Below, piece after piece: positions 50,730 to 59,252 of a DNA stretch of 64,000 nucleotides (the first letter of the stretch is position 1; each line of letters begins with the position of its first letter). The notes under the pieces were generated by a model. The model made no database searches. It was given only the letters and a program-made list of their open reading frames with translations, and was not told the origin of the DNA. The stretch comes from Amycolatopsis acidicola (lineage in GTDB: Bacteria > Actinomycetota > Actinomycetes > Mycobacteriales > Pseudonocardiaceae): contig NZ_VMNW02000040.1 of the NCBI RefSeq assembly GCF_007713735.2, forward strand, positions 1 to 64,000. Direction: 5' to 3'. The position numbers were made by a program, and so were the translations under genes.

Positions 50730-51430
50730 GCGTAGGCCCCGACGTCGCGCGGATACCGGCCGGGCACGCCGTCCGGCGCGACGGAACCCGGCGCCACCAC
50801 CACGGTTTCCACCAGCAGGCCGGGCAAATCCGCCGTCGCGACCGGGCCGAGCTCCTCCGCCACGACCACGACGTGCCGCGCCGCCTGGGCCGCCGCAAAC
50901 GCTTCCCCCGCCGGGTAACCGATCGCAGTGGCACCGTTCGGAGCGGCGACGCTCGCGTGCACGAAGGCGAAGTCCAACGGCAGAGCGCGCACGACGGTCG
51001 CCGCGCCGAACGGCGACGCGGCCTCCGCGAGCATCCCGCCGGACCAGTCGCGATACCCCGTTTCCGGGTGCAGCGGGACCGGCGCGAACGGGACTCCCCG
51101 CGCCGCGGCGGTCAACGCGGCCGACAGAGCGCCCAGCGGAAGTTCGTGCCAGGTGATGGCCGAACCGTGCTGCCACGCGCGGCGGAAGTTCCTGGTGGGC
51201 GCCGGGCCGACCGCGCTCCAGCAGTGCGCGAACGTCGCCTCGGCGACGACACCGGCCTCGATCAGCCGGTCCAGGAGCAGCCCGCCGGACCCGATCACGA
51301 GGTGCAGCTCCCGCGCCCGCTGCCGGATCAGCTCCTCGCCCACCGCGAACAACTGCGCGCCGAAATTGCCGAGCCAGACCGTGTCGCCCGGGCTCACCCG
51401 CGCGACGGCCGCGGCGAGATCCGCGTTCAC
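50726..51430 (-). CDS. CoA-transferase alpha subunit (IpdA-like)
   Basis: Protein of 234 residues. Family segments: GDTVWLGNFGAQLFAVGEEL, LHLVIGSGGLLLDRLIEAG, and HASVAAPNGATAIGYP. It pairs with the following beta subunit. IpdA/IpdB-type pairs act as hydrolases that open a cyclic beta-keto-type CoA ester rather than transferring CoA; whether that holds here is inference. Starts with a four-base overlap on the stop codon of the 3-hydroxyacyl-CoA dehydrogenase gene. Confidence 0.85.
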   Translation of the reverse strand: MNADLAAAVARVSPGDTVWLGNFGAQLFAVGEELIRQRARELHLVIGSGGLLLDRLIEAGVVAEATFAHCWSAVGPAPTRNFRRAWQHGSAITWHELPLGALSAALTAAARGVPFAPVPLHPETGYRDWSGGMLAEAASPFGAATVVRALPLDFAFVHASVAAPNGATAIGYPAGEAFAAAQAARHVVVVAEELGPVATADLPGLLVETVVVAPGSVAPDGVPGRYPRDVGAYA

Positions 51431-52809
51431 CGGCGGCTTCCGGCGGCCTGGCGCACCAGCAGCTGCGCCGGGCGATACCGCGGGTCACCGAATCCTTCCT
51501 GCAGTGCCCGGAGCCCGGCGAGCACCTCCGGCGCACCGACCTGCTCCAGGTACTCCAGCGGGCCCACGGGATGGTTCATGCCGAGCCGGAGCGCGAGGTT
51601 CACGTCCTCGCCGGTGGCCGTGCCCTCCTCGACGACGGTCAGCGCCTCGTTGGCCATCGTCTGCATCAGCCGGTCCACCACCAGGCCCGGCAACGCGAGC
51701 ACGGGCACCGACGCGACGCCGAGCGCGTCGGCCACATCGTGCGCGGGCGCGATCTTCGCCACCGGGTCGTCGACGACCTCGGCGAACCGGCCGTGCAGCC
51801 GGACCCAGCCGACGCCATCGGGCAGGTGCTCGACCCAGCCGCCCGCCGACGAATCGACCGCGACGCGGCCCTGGTTCGCCAGATCGCGGACCGCCGCGAC
51901 ATCCTCGGGCGTGCAGGTGGTCGTCCGGTAGAGCTGGACCTTCGCGGCGGATTCCTTCGGCTGCCGGACCACTTCCGCTTGCGCCTCACGCGGTTTACCC
52001 AGCGCGTAGTCGTAGTACCCGCGCCCCGCGGCACGGCCGGTCGTTCCCGCGCGCACCAGCTGCCGGGTGAGCGGGATGGGGCGGTAGCGCGGATCGCCGA
52101 ACTCACGCAGCGCTGTCTCGGACGAGCCGAGATGCGTGTGCAGGCCCGTGAAGTCCAGTAGTTCCAACGGCCCCATGCGATGCCCGAGCGCGCCCTTGAC
52201 CGCCGCGTCGACGACCGCGGGCGGCACGCCCTGGGTCACCAGCAGCTGCGATTCGTAGTACAGCGGACGGCAGACGCGGTTGACGATGAAGTTCGGCGAG
52301 TCCGCGCACAGCACGGCCGTCTTGCCGAGACCGGTGGCCCAGGCCCGCGCGCGGTCGACCACCTCCGGATCGGTGCGGGCGCCGCGGATGATCTCGACCA
52401 GCCGCATTTTCGTCGGCGGGTTGAAGAAGTGCATCCCGATCACGCGCGCCGGATCCCCATACGCCGCACCGAGTTCACCGATGCTGAGCGACGACGTGTT
52501 CGACGCGACCACGAGCGCGGCGTTCCCGGCCGCCCGGATCCGGTCCAGCAGCGCCAGTTTCGCCTCGAACCGCTCGACGATGGCTTCGATGAACAGGTCC
52601 GCGTCCCGCGCCGCCTCCGCGACGCTCGCCGCCGGTGTGACGTCGACCGGCCCGTCTTCGAGGATTTTCGCGTGCCCGCGCGCCGTGGTCTCTTCGTCGA
52701 CATCGACGATCGCCACCGCCGCCCCGGCTTGCGCGAACACCCGCGCGATCCCGCGGCCCATGGGGCCGAGCCCGGCCACCGCCACCCGCAGACCCGACAG
52801 CTCACCCAT
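51427..52809 (-). CDS. 3-hydroxyacyl-CoA dehydrogenase with two C-terminal domains
   Basis: NAD-dependent beta-oxidation enzyme of 460 residues. The Rossmann loop VAGLGPMGRGIARVFA is at 10-25, NTSSLSIGEL and HFFNPPTKMRLVEII follow, then SPNFIVNRVCRPLYYES. Two 3HCDH C-terminal domains are present (MGPLELLDFTGLHTHLG and HPVGPLEYLEQVG), as in PaaH-like enzymes. The ATG (52809) shares its A with the thiolase stop codon (TGATG). Confidence 0.93.
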   Translation of the reverse strand: MGELSGLRVAVAGLGPMGRGIARVFAQAGAAVAIVDVDEETTARGHAKILEDGPVDVTPAASVAEAARDADLFIEAIVERFEAKLALLDRIRAAGNAALVVASNTSSLSIGELGAAYGDPARVIGMHFFNPPTKMRLVEIIRGARTDPEVVDRARAWATGLGKTAVLCADSPNFIVNRVCRPLYYESQLLVTQGVPPAVVDAAVKGALGHRMGPLELLDFTGLHTHLGSSETALREFGDPRYRPIPLTRQLVRAGTTGRAAGRGYYDYALGKPREAQAEVVRQPKESAAKVQLYRTTTCTPEDVAAVRDLANQGRVAVDSSAGGWVEHLPDGVGWVRLHGRFAEVVDDPVAKIAPAHDVADALGVASVPVLALPGLVVDRLMQTMANEALTVVEEGTATGEDVNLALRLGMNHPVGPLEYLEQVGAPEVLAGLRALQEGFGDPRYRPAQLLVRQAAGSRR

Positions 52810-53987
52810 CACGCCACCCGCTCGATCACCGCGGCCACGCCCTGGCCGCCTCCGACGCAAAGACTCGCCACGCCCAGGGTTTCGTCCCGGCGCGCCAGTT
52901 CGTGCAGCAACGACACGACGAGCCGGCATCCGCTCTGGCCCGTGGGATGCCCGAGCGCGATACCGCCGCCGTTGACGTTCACGCGCTCCTCGTCCAGCGC
53001 CAGCGCGCGCACGTTCTGCACGATCTGCGCCGCGAACGCCTCGTTGATCTCCACCAGATCGAGGTCGCCCGGTTTCACGCCCGCCGTGTCCAGCGCCTTC
53101 GGGATCGCGTGGGACGGGCCGACGCCCATCACCGCCGGGTCCACCCCGACCGCGCTGAAGGACCGCATTTTCCCTTGCGGCACAAGGCCGTGCGCGGAGA
53201 CCGCGGCCGCGCTGGCGAGCACGATCGCCGCGGCGCCGTCCGCCATCTGGCTGGCGTTGCCCGCCGTCACCGTGCCACCCTCCACAAAGGACGGTTTGAG
53301 TTTCGCCAGCCGTTCCGCCGACGTGTCGGGGCGGAAACCCTCGTCACGATCGAGCACGTCGCCGTCCTCCAACGGAACCTCGACGACCTGCCCCGCGAAC
53401 CGGCCTTCCCGCCATGCTTCCGCGACACGCTGGTGCGAGCGCAGCGACCACGCGTCCTGATCGGCGCGCGAGACCCCGAACCGCTCCGCGATCCGTTCGG
53501 CCGTCTGCCCCATGTTCAGCCCGCACACCGGATCCGTGCCGCCGTCGCGCCAGCCGTCGGCGAGCACGATGTCGCCGCGCTTCACCCCGCCCCACCGCAA
53601 CGACGACGGCGCGAGATAGGGCATGGTGCTCATCGACTCCGCCGCGACGGCCACCGCGATGTCCGCGCCGCCGGACAGGATCGCCTGCTGCGCAAGGTGA
53701 ATCGCCTTGAGCCCGGACGCGCAGGCCATGTTGATCGTCTGTGCCGGAGTTTCCTGCGGGAACCCGGCGCGCAGCGCGACCTGGCGGCCGGGGTTGGGGC
53801 CGTTGCCCGCCTGGCGGCAGTTCGAGAACACGACCTCCTCGACCAGTTCCGGCCGCACCCCGGCGCGGGCGACCGCCTCGCGGGCGGCCAGCACGCCGAG
53901 CTCGACGGCGCCGACCTGGCGTAAGGAACCGCCGTAGCGCCCGTTGGGCGTGCGCACGGCACCGAGCAGCATGACGTCACGGGACAC
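52809..53987 (-). CDS. Acyl-CoA thiolase
   Basis: Thiolase of 392 residues, cleaving beta-ketoacyl-CoA. The nucleophilic cysteine is in NMACASGLKAI (residue 89), the histidine in INEAFAAQ and the second cysteine region in GHPTGQSGCRL, so both active-site regions are complete. It overlaps the ligase gene upstream by 11 bases. With the dehydrogenase, hydratase and acyl-CoA dehydrogenase nearby it completes a beta-oxidation set. Confidence 0.94.
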   Translation of the reverse strand: MSRDVMLLGAVRTPNGRYGGSLRQVGAVELGVLAAREAVARAGVRPELVEEVVFSNCRQAGNGPNPGRQVALRAGFPQETPAQTINMACASGLKAIHLAQQAILSGGADIAVAVAAESMSTMPYLAPSSLRWGGVKRGDIVLADGWRDGGTDPVCGLNMGQTAERIAERFGVSRADQDAWSLRSHQRVAEAWREGRFAGQVVEVPLEDGDVLDRDEGFRPDTSAERLAKLKPSFVEGGTVTAGNASQMADGAAAIVLASAAAVSAHGLVPQGKMRSFSAVGVDPAVMGVGPSHAIPKALDTAGVKPGDLDLVEINEAFAAQIVQNVRALALDEERVNVNGGGIALGHPTGQSGCRLVVSLLHELARRDETLGVASLCVGGGQGVAAVIERVA

Positions 53988-55245
53988 GGTGGGGCACCTC
54001 TCGTTCGTCGGACGCGCGGACCACCCGGCGCGCCTTGTGGGTAGTGCGGGGCAGCTGCCCTGGCGCGACGATGTCGACGACCGCGCGCACCTGCAGTTCC
54101 GCCCGCAGCGCGGTGGCCAGCTTCGCGGGCAGCTCGCCCTCGGCCGCCGCTTCGACCTGCAGGCGCAGGGCGGTCGGGTAGCCGGTGGCGGGGTCCGCGA
54201 GCGACGGGTCGAGCACGACGCGGAATTCGGCGAGGTCGCCGACCGTGCGGCGCACGACGTTCTCCACCGCGGACGGGAAGACGTTCACCCCGCGCACTAC
54301 GAGCATGTCGTCGGCCCGGCCGCGAACACCGCCGGCGAGCCGGGCGTCGATGCGGCCGCAGGCACACGGCGTGCGGTCGAGCGCCACGACGTCGCCGGTC
54401 CACCACCGCACGAGCGGGCATGCCTGTTTGTCGAGGTGGGTCAGCACGAGTACGCCTTCGGCACCGTCCGGCACCGGGGCGTGCGTGACCGGGTCGACGA
54501 CCTCGGCGTGCACGAAGTCTTCGTTGAGGTGACCGCCGGCCTGCGCCTCGCACTCCCACGCGATCGGCTGGAACTCCAGGCAGCCGTAGCCGTCGAAGCA
54601 GCGCGCGCCCCATTCACGCTCGATCAGCTCGCGCGTCGCGGGGACGGCGCCGCCCGGCTCGCCGCCGGTCATCACGTGCCGCACGCCGGACTCGTTCAAC
54701 GGACGGCCCAGCGCGCGGGCGCGATCGGCCAGGTGCAGCAGGAACGACGGCGTGCCACCGACCGCGGTGGTGCCGTAGCGGAAGATCGTGTCGATCTGGC
54801 GTTCCGTGTCGCCAGAACCGCCGGGGATGACGGTGGCGCCGAGCTCGGTGTAGCCGAGGGTGCCGCCGAGCCCGCCGACGAACCACGCGAACGAGAACAG
54901 GCACTGGTACACGTCACCGGGCCGCACGCCCTGGCTGTACGCGGCGCGGGCGTAGAGCTCGGCCCAGCGATCGAGATCGTCGCGGGTCCAGGCGACCGGC
55001 GTGGGCCGGCCTGTGGTGCCCGAGGAGAAGTGGACCCTGGCGACTTTTTCCCTTGGTACGGCGAGGAAATCCCCGTACGGCGGCGAGTTCTCCAGTGAAC
55101 GCTGGTAGTCGGCCTTGGTCGTGAACGGCAGCGCGGTGAACTCGTCGCCGGGCCGCCAGCCGAGTTCGTCCCACTGCCTGCGGTAGTACCGGCTCGTCGT
55201 GGCGACACGCTCCAACTGAGCCCGCAACGGCGTGCGGCCCGTCAT
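53977..55245 (-). CDS. PaaK-like AMP-forming CoA ligase
   Basis: Phenylacetate-CoA-ligase-type enzyme of 422 residues. The P-loop FSSGTTGRPTPVAWT is near 73-87, followed by GVRPGDVYQCLFSFAWFVGGL, the A5-like FDGYGCLEFQPIAWE and RADDMLVVRGVNVFPSAVE, the diagnostic PaaK segment. It would activate an aryl or alicyclic acid, the first step of the operon's pathway. The ATG (55245) overlaps the stop of the mini-SDR gene. Confidence 0.92.
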   Translation of the reverse strand: MTGRTPLRAQLERVATTSRYYRRQWDELGWRPGDEFTALPFTTKADYQRSLENSPPYGDFLAVPREKVARVHFSSGTTGRPTPVAWTRDDLDRWAELYARAAYSQGVRPGDVYQCLFSFAWFVGGLGGTLGYTELGATVIPGGSGDTERQIDTIFRYGTTAVGGTPSFLLHLADRARALGRPLNESGVRHVMTGGEPGGAVPATRELIEREWGARCFDGYGCLEFQPIAWECEAQAGGHLNEDFVHAEVVDPVTHAPVPDGAEGVLVLTHLDKQACPLVRWWTGDVVALDRTPCACGRIDARLAGGVRGRADDMLVVRGVNVFPSAVENVVRRTVGDLAEFRVVLDPSLADPATGYPTALRLQVEAAAEGELPAKLATALRAELQVRAVVDIVAPGQLPRTTHKARRVVRASDEREVPHRVP

Positions 55246-55598
55246 GGGGTGGCCTCGAGGACCGCGCCGGTACACATCACGCTCGCGTCGCTGCCGAGGA
55301 AGTCGGCCAGCTGGTCGATCCGCGCGTCCGGCGTGGCGAGGATGGCGTTCACGCGGACACCGCGCGGCGCGGCTTCGCGAGCCAGCGTCCGGCAGAGCGA
55401 CGCGAGCGCGGCGGCGAGTGCCGTGCCGTCCTCCCCCACCGTGTACTTCAGCAGCACGGCGTCGCCGGACTCCAAGTGCTGCAACGCTTCGCGGACCTGG
55501 CCGAAGGTTTCGCCGAGCCGCTCGGCCACCGCGCCCGACGCCGTCTCCGCGAGTCCCGCTTCGCCGCTGACCTCGACGACCACCTGGGTCATGATCAC
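55242..55598 (-). CDS. Mini-SDR-like protein, C-terminal half only
   Basis: Protein of 118 residues. The second half, LASLCRTLAREAAPRGVRVN, then ADFLGSDASVMCTGAVLEA, is the usual C-terminal part of short-chain dehydrogenases (helix after the active site, RVNAI, and the final TG-x-VL strand). The nucleotide-binding loop and YxxxK are absent, so it cannot be a normal SDR. It is embedded in a tightly overlapping operon (GTGA at both ends), which argues that it is translated and kept. Possibly a structural partner of another SDR or of the ligase. Confidence 0.75.
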   Translation of the reverse strand: MIMTQVVVEVSGEAGLAETASGAVAERLGETFGQVREALQHLESGDAVLLKYTVGEDGTALAAALASLCRTLAREAAPRGVRVNAILATPDARIDQLADFLGSDASVMCTGAVLEATP

Positions 55599-56755
55599 TC
55601 CCCGACGAACTCGGCCGCGACCGCCCGCGACAGCACGAGCCGCTGGATCTCCGACGAGCCCTCGTAGATCTCCAGGACGCGCTGGTCACGGTAGAGCCGC
55701 TCCGCCGGGCAGGGCTTGCAGAAGCCCGCGCCGCCGAAGACCTGCACGGCGAGATCGACCGCGCGGTGCGCCACTTCGCTGGTGTGCAGCTTGGCCATCG
55801 CGCCGGGCAGCGACACCGGCTTACCCGCGTCGTAGGCCGCGGCGGCTTCGTAGGTGAGCATCCGCGCCGCGGACAGGTCCACCGCGAGGTCGGCGAGCCG
55901 GAAGCCGATGCCCTGGTTGTCGATCAGCGGTTTGCCGAACGTATGCCGCTTCACCGCCTCCGACGCCGCGAGCCGGTACGCGGCCAGCGCGAGGCCGAGT
56001 CCTTGCGCGGCAACGGAAACCCGGCCGAGGTCGAGCGTGCGCAGCGCCAGTTTGAGCCCGCGCCCCACCTCGCCGAGCACGTCCGCGGGCCCGACGCGCA
56101 CGCCGTCGAGCTTCAGGTTGCTCGTGCGAGTGCCACGGATGCCCATCTTGTCTTCGATGCGGTCGATCGTGACGCCGGGCGCGTCCGCCGGGACGATGAA
56201 GGCGGTGATGCCGCGCGCGCCGGCTTCGGGGTCTGTCTTGGCGAAGACGACGTAGCGGGTCGAGATGCTGCCGTTGCCGATGTAGATCTTCTCGCCGTAG
56301 AGCCGGTATCCGTCGCCGTCGGCCTCCGCGCGTGCGCGCAGCGCCGCCGCGTCGCTGCCCGCGCCTTCCTCCGTGAGCGCGAAGCTGATCGCCTCGCCGT
56401 CACGCAGCGGGCCGAGCACGTCGCGCCGCTGCTCGTCGGTGCCCGCGAGCTTCACCGGCACCGCGCCGAGGGTGTGCGCGGCGAGGATCGCGCCGGTGGA
56501 CGCGCAGGCCGCGGAGACCTCCTCGACGACCGCGGCGATGGCGGTCATGGACAGCCCGCTCCCGCCGTACTCAGCAGGCACGAGCATCCCGGACAACCCG
56601 GTCTCCACGAAAGTCGCGATGTGCTCGTCCGGGTAGCGCTGCTCGCGGTCGAGCTCCTCGGCCAGCGGGGCGAACCGCTCCTCGGAGATCTTGCGGGCGA
56701 GATCGCGCCATCGCACGGCATCGGCGTCCAACGCGGGTTCCCAGAGCACTGTCAT
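55595..56755 (-). CDS. Acyl-CoA dehydrogenase
   Basis: FAD flavoprotein of 386 residues introducing the alpha,beta double bond. SFALTEEGAGSDAAALRA is the FAD/substrate motif, KMGIRGTRTSNLKLDGV follows, and the catalytic glutamate lies in LEIYEGSSEIQRLVL near the C-terminus. First gene of the eight-gene minus-strand operon; its promoter region holds the palindrome at 56774-56791. Confidence 0.95.
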   Translation of the reverse strand: MTVLWEPALDADAVRWRDLARKISEERFAPLAEELDREQRYPDEHIATFVETGLSGMLVPAEYGGSGLSMTAIAAVVEEVSAACASTGAILAAHTLGAVPVKLAGTDEQRRDVLGPLRDGEAISFALTEEGAGSDAAALRARAEADGDGYRLYGEKIYIGNGSISTRYVVFAKTDPEAGARGITAFIVPADAPGVTIDRIEDKMGIRGTRTSNLKLDGVRVGPADVLGEVGRGLKLALRTLDLGRVSVAAQGLGLALAAYRLAASEAVKRHTFGKPLIDNQGIGFRLADLAVDLSAARMLTYEAAAAYDAGKPVSLPGAMAKLHTSEVAHRAVDLAVQVFGGAGFCKPCPAERLYRDQRVLEIYEGSSEIQRLVLSRAVAAEFVGE

Positions 56756-56773
56756 CGCCGCTCCCTTGCCAAA

Positions 56774-56791
56774 ATCAACGTCGACGTAGAT
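56774..56791. promoter_or_regulatory. Palindromic operator candidate in the divergent acd/ech promoter
   Basis: An 18-base palindrome with one mismatched pair, core ACGTCGACGT flanked by ATCA and AGAT. On the minus strand TTGTCA (56794-56799) and on the plus strand TTGCCA (56766-56771) flank it as possible -35 boxes. The TetR protein encoded at 62440 is the best candidate ligand. Confidence 0.55.
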
Positions 56792-56836
56792 GCTGACAAA
56801 GGTACACGGGGGCCGATCGAAGTCAAGGGGCCGCGA

Positions 56837-57604
56837 ATGAGCACAGTCACCGTCGGGCACCACGAAGCCGTCGCCGTGGTGACCCTGGACGCTCCGGAGA
56901 CCAGAAACGCGCTGTCCACGGAAATGCTGGCCGAGCTGGCGGACACTGTGGACGGTCTGGACGCCGACCCCGGCGTCCGCGCGATCGTGCTGACCGGCGG
57001 CACGAAACTGTTCGCCTCGGGCGCGGATGTCCGGCAGCTCAGGGAGATCTCGCCGGTCGAGTACGCCGGTTCCGCGCGGGCCGCGAGCTGGAAACGGCTC
57101 GGCGCGGTGGAAACGACGCTCGTGGCGGCGGTCGCCGGGTTCGCGCTCGGCGGCGGCTGCGAACTCGCGCTGACGGCCGACCTCGTCGTGGCCGCCGACA
57201 CCGCGGTGTTCGGGCAGCCGGAGGTGAAGCTGGGGCTGGTACCCGGCGCGGGCGGGACGCAGCGGTGGGCACGGGCCGCGGGCCGGTACGCCGCGGCCGG
57301 ACTTGTGCTGACCGGGCGATCGGTGGACGCCTTCGAGGCGCGGGAACTCGGCCTGGTGCACCGGATCGTGCCTGCCGAGCGAGTGGTCGCCGCGGCGGTG
57401 GACGTGGCCACGGAGATCGCCGCGAACGGGCCGCTCGCGGTGCGCGCCGCGCGGTCCGCGGTGCGCCGGGCGGAGGAACTGCCGCTGGCCGCCGCGCTGG
57501 AGTACGAGCGGCAGCAGCTGCTTTTGCTGCTGTCGAGCGAGGATCACGTCGAGGGGATCACCGCGCTGCTGGAGAAGCGGGCACCCCGGTTCAGCGGACG
57601 TTAG
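56837..57604 (+). CDS. Enoyl-CoA hydratase/isomerase
   Basis: Crotonase of 255 residues. Oxyanion-hole segments LFASGADVRQL (about 57-67) and VAGFALGGGCELALTADL are intact, and the two catalytic glutamates fall in GQPEVKLGLVPGAGGTQR. Hydrates the enoyl-CoA made by the divergent acyl-CoA dehydrogenase. AAGGGG precedes the ATG. First gene of a three-gene operon. Confidence 0.94.
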   Translation: MSTVTVGHHEAVAVVTLDAPETRNALSTEMLAELADTVDGLDADPGVRAIVLTGGTKLFASGADVRQLREISPVEYAGSARAASWKRLGAVETTLVAAVAGFALGGGCELALTADLVVAADTAVFGQPEVKLGLVPGAGGTQRWARAAGRYAAAGLVLTGRSVDAFEARELGLVHRIVPAERVVAAAVDVATEIAANGPLAVRAARSAVRRAEELPLAAALEYERQQLLLLLSSEDHVEGITALLEKRAPRFSGR

Positions 57605-57614
57605 GAGTCGTTCA

Positions 57615-58115
57615 GTGTCCACTTTGGATCTCGTTGACTGGGCGGGCGCGGCGAAGCGTCTGCGGGAGATGCCGGTCGTACTCGTCCGGGCTTCGGGCCT
57701 GCGCTACGGCGACGCGGCCCCGGACTTCCTGCGGCGTCTGGAAAAGGTGCCGAGCGTGGCCGTGGTCAGTGGCGCGTGTGACGCGAGCGCGCTGGCGCTG
57801 CTGACCTCCGCCACGCTCGGCATCGCGGCGGACGACTGCACGGTCAGCGTGGAGGCGGACACCGTGCTCGCGCTCGGTCTCACGTCCACGCTGCCCGCGG
57901 CGATCGGCAGCGCGCCCGCCCGCTCGGTGTTGTTCGCCGGGTCGATCGACGCGGTTTCCTTGCAGCGACTGGGTTTCACGGGCGATCCGGCGTCGGCGCT
58001 GGAGCGGGTGAGCACCCCGGACGCGGCGCGGCTGACGCGGTCGTTGCGTGTGGCGGCCCGATCCACGCCGGGGCAGGCCCGCGACTACGACGCCGAACTG
58101 CGCCGGCTCGCATGA
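57615..58115 (+). CDS. Mini-crotonase-like protein
   Basis: Protein of 166 residues, about two-thirds of a normal crotonase. VAVVSGACDASALALLTSAT matches the second oxyanion segment (VSGACxGGGLEL type), TLGIAADDCTVSVE the following helix and strand, and VSLQRLGFTGD the later part, but the Gly-rich loop and both catalytic glutamates are missing. GTG start ten bases after the hydratase stop. Probably a non-catalytic subunit; compare the mini-SDR in the divergent operon. Confidence 0.65.
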   Translation: MSTLDLVDWAGAAKRLREMPVVLVRASGLRYGDAAPDFLRRLEKVPSVAVVSGACDASALALLTSATLGIAADDCTVSVEADTVLALGLTSTLPAAIGSAPARSVLFAGSIDAVSLQRLGFTGDPASALERVSTPDAARLTRSLRVAARSTPGQARDYDAELRRLA

Positions 58116-59008
58116 CCGGGCTCGCGTTCGGGTGCGGGCCCATCGGCGGGGCCGGTTCGCGGCATCACGACGAGGCGCTGGCCACGCTCATCGCCGCATG
58201 GGAGGGCGGCGTGCGCTGGTTCGACACCGCGCCCAGCTATGGCGACGGGCGCGGGGAACGCTTGCTGGGCCAGGCTTTGCGACGCTGGCCGCGGGAGGGA
58301 ATCCGGGTGTCGACGAAGGTCGGCCGCGTCCGGATGGCGATCGCCGACCCGTACACCGAGCCGGACGGGCCGCGCCGGGAGCCGCTGTTCGACTTCACCG
58401 CCGCGGGCGTGCGCAAGAGCGTGCTGCGCAGCCTCCGGCGGCTGGGCGTCGAACGTCTCGACACGGTGCTCGTGCACGACCCGGACGCGCACCTGCGGGT
58501 GGTCCTCGACGAGACCTTCCCCGAGCTGCTTCGGCTGCGCGAGGAGGGTCTCGTCGGGGCGATCGGCGTGGGCACGACCTCCGTGGAGACCGCGCGTGCG
58601 CTGCTGGAGCGGGTGGACGTGGTGATGATCGCCGGAGCGTGGAGCCTCACCCGCCGGGATGCGTTGCCGCTACTGGACGAATGCCTCGCGGCCGGGGTCG
58701 ACGTCCTCGCCGCGGCCCCGTTCGACTCGGGACTCCTCGCCGCGGACGAGCCCGACGCCACGGCACGGTACCTCTACCGCGCGGTGTCCCCCGAGGTGCT
58801 CGGCCGGGTGCGGGAGTTGGCGCGCGTCTGCCGCGCCCACGGCGTGCGGCTGCCTCAAGCGGCGCTGGCCTTTCCCTTGCGGCACCCGGCGGTTCGCCAG
58901 GTCGTCGCGGGCATGCGCTGCCGGGACGAAGTGCACCAGAACCTCGGCCTCCTCGCCGAACCCGTGCCCGAAGCCCTGTGGGCGGAACTGGACGCGGTGG
59001 CGGGTTAG
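58112..59008 (+). CDS. Aldo/keto reductase
   Basis: NADPH-dependent reductase of 298 residues. The catalytic tetrad is seen in WFDTAPSYGDGRGE (Asp and Tyr, about 36-49), VSTKVGR (Lys) and VLVHDPD (His). Resembles the L-fucose/D-threo-aldose dehydrogenase-like subgroup. The ATG overlaps the mini-crotonase stop by four bases. It may interconvert an aldehyde or ketone in the pathway. Confidence 0.92.
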   Translation: MTGLAFGCGPIGGAGSRHHDEALATLIAAWEGGVRWFDTAPSYGDGRGERLLGQALRRWPREGIRVSTKVGRVRMAIADPYTEPDGPRREPLFDFTAAGVRKSVLRSLRRLGVERLDTVLVHDPDAHLRVVLDETFPELLRLREEGLVGAIGVGTTSVETARALLERVDVVMIAGAWSLTRRDALPLLDECLAAGVDVLAAAPFDSGLLAADEPDATARYLYRAVSPEVLGRVRELARVCRAHGVRLPQAALAFPLRHPAVRQVVAGMRCRDEVHQNLGLLAEPVPEALWAELDAVAG

Positions 59009-59018
59009 GCTGCCGATC

Positions 59019-59219
59019 ATGGAGCCGGTCACCCTCGACCAGGTCACCGCCGCGGTGCAGGCCGGGGACGGTGCGCTCCGTGCCGCGTACCTCGACGGCA
59101 GGATGGTCGGCCTGGGGTACTGGGCTTCACCGAGTACGGCCGGTTGCCGGACTTCGTCGCCGTCGGAAAGCGCCGCTACGACAGGGTCCTCTACCTGCTC
59201 GACCTGCGAGTATCCTGAC
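59019..59219 (+). pseudogene. Broken GNAT acetyltransferase
   Basis: ATG at 59019 opens MEPVTLDQVTAAVQAGD to DGRMVGLG. From about 59126 the family continues in another frame as GFTEYGRLPDFVAVGKRRYD to LYLLDLRVS and a TGA at 59217-59219, a typical GNAT C-terminus. The central acetyl-CoA-binding part is missing, so this is a deletion remnant with a frame shift. Confidence 0.65.
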
Positions 59220-59252
59220 CACCCACGTTCACCCGCGCGAGCAGCTCGATAC

